DNA from: Candidatus Latescibacterota bacterium
Lineage (GTDB): Bacteria > JAAXHH01 > JABIQT01
Assembly: GCA_018667995.1 (NCBI GenBank)
Contig: JABIQT010000642.1
Location: 1-19,044 of the forward strand
Length of the DNA: 19,044 nt
Reading direction: 5' to 3'
The notes beneath the pieces were generated by a model, which saw only the letters and a program-made list of their open reading frames with translations, searched no databases and was not told where the DNA came from. Positions 10,107-16,884 of this stretch are shown one piece after another. Within the stretch, counting starts at the first letter, position 1, and each line of letters begins with the position of its first letter. The position numbers were made by a program, and so were the translations under genes.

Positions 10107-10180
10107 GAAAGTACCTCTGTGTGACGGGCAGGTCCTCTATTGCTTCGGGCCATAGATACCTGTCTAATATCCACGGATGC

Positions 10181-10210
10181 GTTATAAAATCATAGCCAGC
10201 GCCGGATCAA
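10181..10210 (-). promoter_or_regulatory. Candidate sigma70 promoter for the PhyH operon
   Basis: Read on the minus strand, TTGATC (plus coordinates 10205-10210) and TATAAC (10181-10186) are 18 bases apart, matching four and five of six consensus bases. Transcription would start near 10174, about 68 bases before the PhyH ATG. Confidence 0.4.
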
Positions 10211-10530
10211 CAAATGATCGTGATCACTTTCAGGTGCGAATAGCCCGCGACCTGCAGCTGACCACTGCAAGTGTAATATCTGGAGCTGCGAATTGCCAGC
10301 CAGATTGTCAGCCGAAGGTAAAATTGCGCCATCGGTCATCGGTTTTGTATGCACGTGGTCTGCAGAACGGAGATACTTGCGTGTCTATATTCACTCGTGG
10401 CGATATATGGCGTCATGCTCTGAGAGGAATTCAGCAGGGCCTTAAGATGAAGCGATTGAGAGGGAGGTTTGTTCTACGGTCGCTGCAAATCGGGAGGACA
10501 GTACTTGGTGCTGGACAGCCTTTAGCAGCA

Positions 10531-10561
10531 TGCGGAGTGGCCTCGAACTGGCCACCCCGCA
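10531..10561 (-). terminator. Stem-loop downstream of the second aminotransferase
   Basis: Arms of 12 bases (10531-10542 and 10550-10561) pair with one mismatch around a 7-base loop. The stem is GC-rich (TGCGG.GTGGCC) and starts 12 bases past the aminotransferase stop on the minus strand. No T-run follows on either strand, so it is either a factor-dependent terminator or an mRNA 3' end stabiliser. Confidence 0.45.
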
Positions 10562-10572
10562 CGGTTGCCAAA

Positions 10573-11808
10573 TCAAAGCAATTTGGTCAGTACGGTCCGT
10601 AACGTCTTAAGAAATACCTGTGTTTCTTCTTTCGTACCGGCAGACACCCGAATCCAGCCCTTCATATGATCACTGCCTCGGTCGCTGATTCTCACACGCC
10701 GACGCCACATTTCATCCGATACAGTCTCGGAATCATGCTTTACATTCACCATTACGAAGCTACTCTGGCTGCGAATATATTCCAATCCCATTTCATCAAA
10801 TCCATTGTACATCATAGCTTTGGAATCTTTCACCGCCTGCCTGCTTTTCTCAAAATGCGCGGTATCCTCTACCGCAGCGGCCCCTGCCATTTTAGCAATC
10901 ATGCTTGGCGATCCCGTACTGTACATTGACATTCTGTCGAGGATTTTTGATCCTGCTACGGCATAACCCAGGCCCAACCCCTTAATGCCATAAACCTTCG
11001 AAAAGGTCCGTACTACTATCACATTATCATGCTCGAGAGCCAGGGGGATTGCGGACTGATAGTTGGCATCATCCACAAAGTGTACATAGGCCTCGTCTAT
11101 AAGAACGATCACTTCAGGCGGCACCGACTCCACAAACCTGCGCAGCTCGTCGAAGGTGAGCAATGTGCCCGTGGGGTTGTTGGGATTCGTAATAGCAACC
11201 AAGGCGGTCTGAGGCGTAATGGCATCCCGCATGCCGTCCAGATCATGCTTGTAGTCCGACGTCATCGGGACCAAGGTGACCTTGGTTGGAATACCAGCCG
11301 TATTCAAGTCCTCCGCTTCCTCGGCGATGTCCACATAGCCTACCTGAGCCTCAACGACCTCCTTGCCGCCCTGACTGAGATAAGCTATGGCCAGCAATTT
11401 CAGGATATTCCCTGAACCAGGTGCGAAAAAGTAGGGACTATCGTGTTCGCGGCTATCGAAATTCTCCGGCAGCGGAACACCATCAACCTTTGCCAGAGCC
11501 ACTGTGAGTCGCTCCTCGGTATCCAGACTGGAAGGCATGCCCTTCTCATCCAACTCATACCAGCCATAGCGATTCACATTATACACGTACTTATGCACGG
11601 CACCTATGGCCTTCGGTGACGGCCCCATGGGATTCTCGTTCGAGCCCATCCGAACCAGGCCCGGAGGCAGGCCGGCGCTGTCGATATCCTTTACCGAAAG
11701 TGTCTGGGCAGACGACAAACCGGACGTTAGCGTAACGGTGAATAGAGCAACCGTCAGGTACTTGACACAGGCCCTGACATAATTGACGTCATGTATTCGA
11801 TCATTCAT
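10573..11808 (-). CDS. HisC-fold aminotransferase with a Sec-type signal peptide
   Basis: A PLP-dependent fold-type I aminotransferase of 411 residues, closely related to the cytosolic copy at 16885-18018 and more distantly to the Tat copy at 1388-2641. The start ATG at 11808 is preferred because AAGGAG lies eight bases upstream; an in-frame ATG at 11838 has no such site. The N-terminus has a basic region, a hydrophobic core (YLTVALFTVTLTSGL, 17-31) and a likely signal-peptidase I site after S32-S-A34, without a twin arginine. Motifs: SNENPMGPS, TNPNNPTGT, IDEAY, Schiff-base K271 in SKVYGIKGLGLGY, and R387 in WIRVSAG. The arginine that normally binds the PLP phosphate is G279, and a lysine appears at 276. 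The amino substrate is unknown. A cleaved periplasmic enzyme is predicted; an uncleaved membrane anchor is the alternative. Confidence 0.9.
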   Translation of the reverse strand: MNDRIHDVNYVRACVKYLTVALFTVTLTSGLSSAQTLSVKDIDSAGLPPGLVRMGSNENPMGPSPKAIGAVHKYVYNVNRYGWYELDEKGMPSSLDTEERLTVALAKVDGVPLPENFDSREHDSPYFFAPGSGNILKLLAIAYLSQGGKEVVEAQVGYVDIAEEAEDLNTAGIPTKVTLVPMTSDYKHDLDGMRDAITPQTALVAITNPNNPTGTLLTFDELRRFVESVPPEVIVLIDEAYVHFVDDANYQSAIPLALEHDNVIVVRTFSKVYGIKGLGLGYAVAGSKILDRMSMYSTGSPSMIAKMAGAAAVEDTAHFEKSRQAVKDSKAMMYNGFDEMGLEYIRSQSSFVMVNVKHDSETVSDEMWRRRVRISDRGSDHMKGWIRVSAGTKEETQVFLKTLRTVLTKLL

Positions 11809-11884
11809 ACGTGAGCTCCTTGGAGTGAAAGTTGACATGGTAGTGTTGATATTCGTTGCAAACCGTACCTAATAACTGCACCCG

Positions 11885-11913
11885 ATCTTATTGTTGATTA
11901 TCTGTCGGGTAAA
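11885..11913 (-). promoter_or_regulatory. Candidate promoter for the second aminotransferase
   Basis: On the minus strand TTTACC (11908-11913) and TAAGAT (11885-11890) are 17 bases apart, each matching four of six consensus bases. The start would be near 11878, about 70 bases before the ATG at 11808. Modest match. Confidence 0.3.
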
Positions 11914-11977
11914 AAAGGTACCAATTCAGCCACTAAACCATTGGGACGTTGTGAGCCAACATCGCTATATTTTTTCT

Positions 11978-12036
11978 ACGGTAGACTTGTTTTTCCGAGG
12001 GAGTGACACAATATACAATGTCGGAAGATCTACCGT
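11978..12036. repeat. Inverted repeat ACGGTAGA / TCTACCGT
   Basis: ACGGTAGA at 11978-11985 is matched in reverse by TCTACCGT at 12029-12036, 43 bases apart. The left copy is also part of a small palindrome TCTACGGTAGA (11975-11985). A third copy, ACGGTAGATC, is at 13266-13275 beyond the isomerase gene. A regulator site is possible, but chance is not excluded. Confidence 0.25.
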
Positions 12037-12344
12037 CAAATTATATCGCGTATGGCCTGATTGGATCTTCGAATATTGCTAAGTATGATACCAGAAGACC
12101 TGCTCCAACCAGGTCCGCAACGACCATTTCTTCATAGTGCCTTTTATAGAAACTCCGAATGCCCTGGAGGTCTATTCCGCGTGAACAGAGTCTCTCTTCT
12201 GTGTTCTAACTATATTTACCATTTTCAAATCCCTGGAGAGAGGACGTCTACGACTGTTCTGAGCTCGGCGCACTCGTATGGGGGTTCCGCCTCAAAAACA
12301 TACAAAGGAAGATCTGTTGCCGTATGTAACACGGAAACCTGACA

Positions 12345-12373
12345 TTGACATCGGTGAACTCCCAACGAATATT
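12345..12373 (+). promoter_or_regulatory. Candidate promoter for the isomerase-like gene
   Basis: A perfect -35 box TTGACA (12345-12350) is followed after 17 bases by AATATT (12368-12373), four of six -10 matches. The leader would be about 56 bases long. Confidence 0.4.
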
Positions 12374-12435
12374 CAGGCAAGCTCAGAACTCATATAAGGT
12401 GTCCCTGAAGCGTAACATCGAAAAGGAGAGGTAAT

Positions 12436-13194
12436 ATGGGAATCAATCAGTCTGTCTGTTTTGGCTGCTTCACTCGCGGTAACGCCAGCCCGAAGGACGT
12501 GATCACACAAGCATCGCAAATCGGATACAGCTCGGTGGAAATGCTCCCTCAGGAACACTGGAGCCTGGTCCATGACAATGGCATGGAGATCGCAATCATC
12601 GTAGGACATGGATCATTGCCCGACGGTCTCAACAAGAAAGAAAATCACACTCGAATTGAGGATGAACTGCTCGCCAACATCGATCTTGCCGTGGCGAATA
12701 ACATCCCAAGCCTTATTACGTTCTCGGGTAATCGCGAAGGCAAGTCCGATGATGAGGGAAGGGACAACTGTATCGAGGGTTTGCTACGAGTGTCATCTGC
12801 GGCAGAGAAAGCCGGGATTACACTCTGCATGGAACTCTTGAATAGCAAAGTCAACCATCCGGATTACCAGTGCGACTTCACGCCATGGGGCGTGGATGTG
12901 TGCAAGGGCGTCAACTCACCGCGGGTCAAACTGCTCTATGATATTTATCATATGCAGATTATGGAAGGCGACCTGATCCGGAACATCACGGACTACAGTG
13001 ATTACATCGGTCACTATCATACGGCTGGCAATCCAGGGCGCAATGATCTGGATGATGAGCAGGAGATCTACTACCCGCCTGTGATGCGAGCCATCGCTAA
13101 ATCCGGTTATGAAGGCTACGTCGGCCATGAGTTTGTGCCGAAGGCCGATCCTTTAGAGGCGATGAATGCGGCGTATGGAACCTGTGATGTGTAA
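12436..13194 (+). CDS. Hydroxypyruvate isomerase-like / sugar phosphate isomerase-epimerase TIM barrel protein
   Basis: A 252-residue protein of the xylose-isomerase-like TIM barrel family, close in pattern to hydroxypyruvate isomerases, which interconvert keto and aldehyde or epimeric sugars in the cytosol using a divalent metal. Candidate metal ligands are E133 in CMELLNSK, D169 and H172 in LLYDIYHMQ, H195 in GHYHTAGNPGR and E232 in GHEFVP. Length is usual for the family. AAGGAG lies seven bases upstream of the ATG. It stands alone: divergent from the second aminotransferase and separated from the next gene by about 885 bases. Specificity cannot be settled; an epimerase acting on a product of the neighbouring dehydratase is one possibility. 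Confidence 0.9.
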   Translation: MGINQSVCFGCFTRGNASPKDVITQASQIGYSSVEMLPQEHWSLVHDNGMEIAIIVGHGSLPDGLNKKENHTRIEDELLANIDLAVANNIPSLITFSGNREGKSDDEGRDNCIEGLLRVSSAAEKAGITLCMELLNSKVNHPDYQCDFTPWGVDVCKGVNSPRVKLLYDIYHMQIMEGDLIRNITDYSDYIGHYHTAGNPGRNDLDDEQEIYYPPVMRAIAKSGYEGYVGHEFVPKADPLEAMNAAYGTCDV

Positions 13195-14079
13195 TCTAGC
13201 TGGCCAGTCACAACGACTTGGCGACGATAGCTGCTGAACTCTCTCTGTAGGTGGGCACTCGTATTACGGTAGATCGGCGCTCCAGATCTGTGCCATTGAC
13301 AATACGATTCTTGTTACCTGATTGTAGCTGTCAACGGGGCGCTATAGCTGCCGGTTTCGAATCCTGAACGACCATCCTGCCAAACCATGTGTCTTTACAC
13401 CGTTAGTCACGATACTTATTCCCCGCGCCTGAGGTCGCACGCTCACCCGCTAAGTCTGAAATCAGGTGTTCGGACATCTTAGCCTGGCCTCGGACGGCAA
13501 AGGCCTGCCATATGAACCGATAACAGCATTACACATAGTGAAGAAACCGTACCAGCCAGCCTATTTGTATTAGCGCCGCTATGGGTAATTCCCTACAAGG
13601 TCGAAAGCACGAACATCGCGTTCAATTCAATACAAGAGTACCGAATACGGCGAGCCCGTACCGTAATCTGGGTTCCGCAATGACCTATTTCGTAGCTCAA
13701 CCTTTATGAGCTCCTACCATGAGTGGTGCGACGATAAAGGGTAGCCTGGGAGGAACCCGCCACGCCACCCGCTTGCGGCCATCTCGAAATTCAGTAATCA
13801 TATGGACAAGATAGCAATTGAGGAATTGCATCGGACCGCGTGAGACATTAATGTAGGAGATCTTCAATGGACGAAGTAGGGCGGCATAGCATGCTGTTTG
13901 CAGGAGTTTCGTGCGTTTTCTCCTCTTACGCCAGAACTTCGCGAAGACAGGGCCTCAACGATCAAGCATCATACTCCCAGATCATACGTGGCTTGTAATC
14001 ATGATGCCGAAATTGTGAATTAAAAAGGATCGTCCAGTCTTCAATCTGAACGTCGAACTCCAAAAAGGGCCCCGGAACA
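13195..14079. other. Gene-poor stretch between isomerase and sulfatase
   Basis: About 885 bases in which all frames are broken by many stops. No tRNA, rRNA, CRISPR repeat or transposase remnant is recognised. It contains one short frame with a good ribosome binding site (13867-13998) and one copy of the ACGGTAGATC motif. It is otherwise unexplained. Confidence 0.6.
13867..13998 (+). CDS. Possible small ORF (43 aa), unrecognised
   Basis: An ATG-started frame of 43 codons preceded by AGGAG seven bases upstream, ending TAA about 80 bases before the downstream sulfatase gene. The product has a short weakly hydrophobic stretch (MLFAGVSCVFSS, residues 9-20) followed by an arginine-rich part, faintly like a signal or leader peptide. 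No family is recognised. It could be a leader peptide, a small membrane protein or chance. Confidence 0.2.
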   Translation: MDEVGRHSMLFAGVSCVFSSYARTSRRQGLNDQASYSQIIRGL

Positions 14080-15543
14080 ATGAAGAATTCCATGCAACGC
14101 CCCAACATACTCTTCATCATGCCCGACCAGCTGCGCGCCGATTTTTTGTCCTGCTACGGAGCTGAATTCCTGGCCACACCACACATTGATAGTCTGGCTT
14201 CTTCCGGACTTCGATTCGAACGGGCCTATTCCCCATCACCGATCTGCGTCCCAGCCCGAGCCATGCTCATGACTGGTCGAAATGCCATCCAGAATGGTGT
14301 GCTGACCAACGAACACTATCTACGTCCAGACCTCGCGGAGTGTGGCATTCACACGTGGCCTGAACTGATTTCAGATGCTGGATACGCCACCTCAGCCATC
14401 GGCAAGATGCATTTCTACCCTTGGGATATTGACCTCGGATTCCAGACCCGGGTGATCTGTGAAGATAAGCGATGGCTTCTGATTGAAGACGACTACCACG
14501 AGCATCTGAAGGAACACGGCCTGCGCAAGTTGCATGGCAATGAGCACGAAGGTTACTTCGAAAATAAGGGAGCCTTCGTACATAATAACCCAAGGGAGCA
14601 CTCATGGGACCACTATGTGGGCACCGCAGCATGCCATCACATTCGGAATCAGCCGAAGGATCGCCCGTTCGCTATGATGGTGGGATTTCCGGGCCCACAC
14701 TGCCCCTATGATCCAAATGAGGAGGACCTGGCTGGACTTGACGAGAAGGACATGCCGGAGCCTATACCAGCCGTGCCAGACAATGCGCCTGGCCTCCGAG
14801 AGACTAATATCGTAGGAAACCGAATGCCATGGAATGGTGTCGACTACGAAGAATTCACGCCGGCCCAAAAACGAAAGATCCGGCTTCATTACGCGGCTCT
14901 TGTCAAACAGATAGATGATGAAGTTGGTGATATCATCAGTGCCCTGCGCGAGACAGGCCAGTTGGACAACACGTTGATCATATTTTCCAGCGATCACGGT
15001 GACCATCTGGGCGATCATGACCTGATAGGCAAGGCCACCTACTACGAGTCGAGTATACACGTCCCGCTCATCGTTTCTGGTCCCGGAGTACCGCAGGGCG
15101 AATGCTCGTCTGATCTGGTAAGTATAGGAGACATCACGGCGACGATGCTGAAGACCGGAGGCTGCGAGTTACCGGACTATCTGGATGCCCGGCCGCTTCC
15201 TGGGATCGACAACTCGGAGTCACCTTCCAGAGAACAGATTTTCGGGTACCTGGCTAAGGGTTGCATGGTGTTTGACGGTACCTGGAAGCTCTGCCGGTAT
15301 ACTACAGGTGAAAGCCTCTTGTTTAATCTCCAGGAGGACCCCCGGGAGCAGCTCAATCGCATAGACGATCCAACCTGCCAGGACGTCCTACGACGGTTAG
15401 ATGCAGATCTTACGAGCGATATGTTGCGGTCTATCGCCGACAGTAACCAGGAAAAGCTCGTTGCTCATTCGGCACTTTACGATGAAACGGAGTTCGGCCG
15501 TAAAGGATGGAAGCGGCGGTATCCGCAGGACTATGGCGGATAG
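14080..15543 (+). CDS. Sulfatase, formylglycine-dependent (choline-sulfatase/arylsulfatase-like)
   Basis: A complete 487-residue sulfatase that should release sulfate from an imported small molecule or oligosaccharide. RPNILFIMPDQLRAD near the N-terminus carries metal ligand D16. The signature ICVPARAMLMTG places the formylglycine cysteine at C56. Other expected active-site residues are K109 and H111 in GKMH, H207 in GPHCPY, and D305-H306 in SSDHGDHLGDH. There is no signal peptide. The chosen ATG at 14080 has only a weak upstream site (AAAAAGGG); the in-frame ATG at 14092 aligns with the start of the other sulfatase in the window and is an alternative. It is first in a same-strand group with the enolase-superfamily, aminotransferase and aldo/keto reductase genes. 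Only the family, not the substrate, is secure. Confidence 0.93.
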   Translation: MKNSMQRPNILFIMPDQLRADFLSCYGAEFLATPHIDSLASSGLRFERAYSPSPICVPARAMLMTGRNAIQNGVLTNEHYLRPDLAECGIHTWPELISDAGYATSAIGKMHFYPWDIDLGFQTRVICEDKRWLLIEDDYHEHLKEHGLRKLHGNEHEGYFENKGAFVHNNPREHSWDHYVGTAACHHIRNQPKDRPFAMMVGFPGPHCPYDPNEEDLAGLDEKDMPEPIPAVPDNAPGLRETNIVGNRMPWNGVDYEEFTPAQKRKIRLHYAALVKQIDDEVGDIISALRETGQLDNTLIIFSSDHGDHLGDHDLIGKATYYESSIHVPLIVSGPGVPQGECSSDLVSIGDITATMLKTGGCELPDYLDARPLPGIDNSESPSREQIFGYLAKGCMVFDGTWKLCRYTTGESLLFNLQEDPREQLNRIDDPTCQDVLRRLDADLTSDMLRSIADSNQEKLVAHSALYDETEFGRKGWKRRYPQDYGG

Positions 15544-15563
15544 TGGATGAAAGCATCCGCCAT
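15533..15563 (+). terminator. Stem-loop spanning the sulfatase stop codon
   Basis: ATGGCGGAT (15533-15541) pairs perfectly with ATCCGCCAT (15555-15563) over a 13-base loop. A competing hairpin, GTGGATG (15543-15549) with CATCCGC (15554-15560), uses part of the same right arm. No T-run follows, so this may be a weak or factor-dependent end, or an RNA-stability element. Confidence 0.35.
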
Positions 15564-15626
15564 TCGCAGAGACCAAACCCTAAAGCACACGGAACCACAC
15601 CTCTCTTTTGAGAAAGCAGCATCGGT

Positions 15627-16787
15627 ATGAAGATCACACGCCTTGAATCATTTCTCGTAAACGCCGGTCTACGTAATTACCTATTCATCCGGTTGACGAC
15701 CGACGACGGTCTCACCGGAATCGGTGAGGCATCGCTGGAATGGCAGGAAATGACGGTTCAGACGGTGCTCCACGAATGGGTTGAAGATCGTGTTCTCGGA
15801 ACAGATCCCTTCGATCTGGAGGCTGTGATTGGAGGCATGATCCGAGATCAGTACCAGGGCGGCCCGACGGTCATGACCGCCATTAGCGGGGTCGAAATCG
15901 CCTGTTGGGATCTAATTGGGAAGGCCTGTGCACAACCCGTTTACCGGCTTCTGGGCGGTCAATGTCACGATTTTCTTCCGGCATATGCCAATGGCTGGTA
16001 TGGAAACTGCGAAACGCCGAAACAGTATGCCGAAAAAGCCCGAACGGTGGTTGAACGAGGTTATTCAGGGCTCAAATTTGATCCCTTTGGAACGGCCTGG
16101 AAAGAGATGAGCCAGGAACAAATGGACCAGGCCGAAGCTGTGGTGGAAGCAGTTCGATATGCAGTTGGTGATCGCATGGAATTGATGATAGAGGCACATG
16201 GCCGGCTCTCCGTGGCGTGCGCCATCGAGATGGGGCTTCGATTGGTGCCCTACCGTCCCGCATGGTACGAAGAGCCTGTGACGCCAAACAGCCTGGACCT
16301 CTTGGCGGAAGTCAAAGCGGCGCTCCCCTATCCCATAGCCGCAGGTGAGCGGTTGTATACCTTGCCCGACTTCTTCAGGCTGATCCAGATGAGGGCGGCC
16401 GATGTGGTCCAGATGGATCCGGCACACTGCGGCGGATTGCATATTTCTCGCAAAGTCGCAGCCATGGCGGAGGCCCAGGATATGACCGTGTCGCCCCACT
16501 GTTCCATCGGCCCCGTCGCCTTGTGCGCAGCCCTGCACTTTGACTGGGCGACGCCGAACGTCCAGATTCAAGAGAACTTCGCAGATTTTGATGTACCGTG
16601 GCGTGATGATCTCGTGCATGGATGGAACCCGACGGCCAACGGAATGTACATTCTGCCCGACAGACCGGGGTTGGGCCTGGAATTGAACACCGAAGTCTGC
16701 AACGCTCACCCCTATCGTAAGAATAGTTTTCCGTCACTTTGGAACAGCACGTGGCAGACTGATTTCACACAGTCGACGAAGAGCTGA
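15627..16787 (+). CDS. Enolase-superfamily sugar acid dehydratase (galactonate dehydratase-like)
   Basis: A 386-residue mandelate racemase/muconate lactonizing-type enzyme, most like D-galactonate dehydratases, which remove water from an aldonic acid to give a 2-keto-3-deoxy acid. The capping domain is N-terminal and the barrel follows from about residue 115. Spacing matches the galactonate dehydratase active site: metal ligands at E189, E215 (YEEP) and E241 (GERL), catalytic histidines at H191 (EAHGR) and H291 (PHC), and E316 (IQEN). The first metal ligand is glutamate where DgoD has aspartate. The cytosolic location is inferred from lack of a signal. The ribosome site is weak. It follows the sulfatase by 83 bases and precedes the third aminotransferase by 97. 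Another acid sugar is equally possible. Confidence 0.9.
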   Translation: MKITRLESFLVNAGLRNYLFIRLTTDDGLTGIGEASLEWQEMTVQTVLHEWVEDRVLGTDPFDLEAVIGGMIRDQYQGGPTVMTAISGVEIACWDLIGKACAQPVYRLLGGQCHDFLPAYANGWYGNCETPKQYAEKARTVVERGYSGLKFDPFGTAWKEMSQEQMDQAEAVVEAVRYAVGDRMELMIEAHGRLSVACAIEMGLRLVPYRPAWYEEPVTPNSLDLLAEVKAALPYPIAAGERLYTLPDFFRLIQMRAADVVQMDPAHCGGLHISRKVAAMAEAQDMTVSPHCSIGPVALCAALHFDWATPNVQIQENFADFDVPWRDDLVHGWNPTANGMYILPDRPGLGLELNTEVCNAHPYRKNSFPSLWNSTWQTDFTQSTKS

Positions 16788-16812
16788 TGTCGTACCTAGC
16801 TGGTCAATTTGG

Positions 16813-16828
16813 GAATCTCCTGAGATTC
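16813..16828 (+). repeat. Short hairpin upstream of the third aminotransferase
   Basis: GAATCTC (16813-16819) is followed after two bases by its exact reverse complement GAGATTC (16822-16828). In RNA it would form six pairs with a four-base loop. It sits 25 bases after the dehydratase stop. Confidence 0.35.
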
Positions 16829-16841
16829 TACTTCAGACTAC

Positions 16842-16868
16842 AAACAGGGACGAGAACCTGCCCTGTTT
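16842..16868 (+). terminator. Second hairpin upstream of the third aminotransferase
   Basis: AAACAGGG (16842-16849) pairs exactly with CCCTGTTT (16861-16868) around an 11-base loop. Only three T residues end the right arm. It may be a weak terminator of the dehydratase gene or a leader structure of the aminotransferase, whose ATG is 16 bases downstream. Confidence 0.35.
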
Positions 16869-16884
16869 CAACTACAGAGAAGAC

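Larger units (their letters stand above)
10107..10572. other. Intergenic region between PhyH and the second aminotransferase
   Basis: 466 bases without a supported gene. It holds a candidate promoter for PhyH and a GC-rich hairpin next to the aminotransferase stop. An open frame of about 140 codons on the plus strand has no ribosome binding site or recognisable composition and runs into the neighbouring gene, so it is not called. Confidence 0.6.
11809..12435. other. Divergent intergenic region
   Basis: About 627 bases between the divergent aminotransferase and isomerase genes. It holds candidate promoters in both directions near each end and an inverted repeat near 11978-12036. No convincing coding frame is seen. 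Confidence 0.6.

Noticed and set aside
10177-10602. Plus-strand open frame of 141 codons between PhyH and the second aminotransferase
   Set aside because: No ribosome binding site, no recognisable motif, and it runs into the 3' end of the opposite-strand gene. The region is better explained by a promoter and a hairpin.
11809-11838. Upstream ATG at 11838 for the second aminotransferase
   Set aside because: No ribosome binding site lies before it, whereas AAGGAG is well placed before the ATG at 11808, and the longer N-terminus would put ten polar residues ahead of the signal peptide.
13351-13365. Sequence resembling a tRNA T-loop (GGTTTCGAATCC)
   Set aside because: No D-loop, anticodon arm or acceptor stem could be fitted in the surrounding bases on this strand.
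16065-16709. Minus-strand open frame of 214 codons inside the dehydratase gene
   Set aside because: The plus-strand frame has a full enolase-superfamily active site with correct spacing; the antisense frame has no recognised motif.
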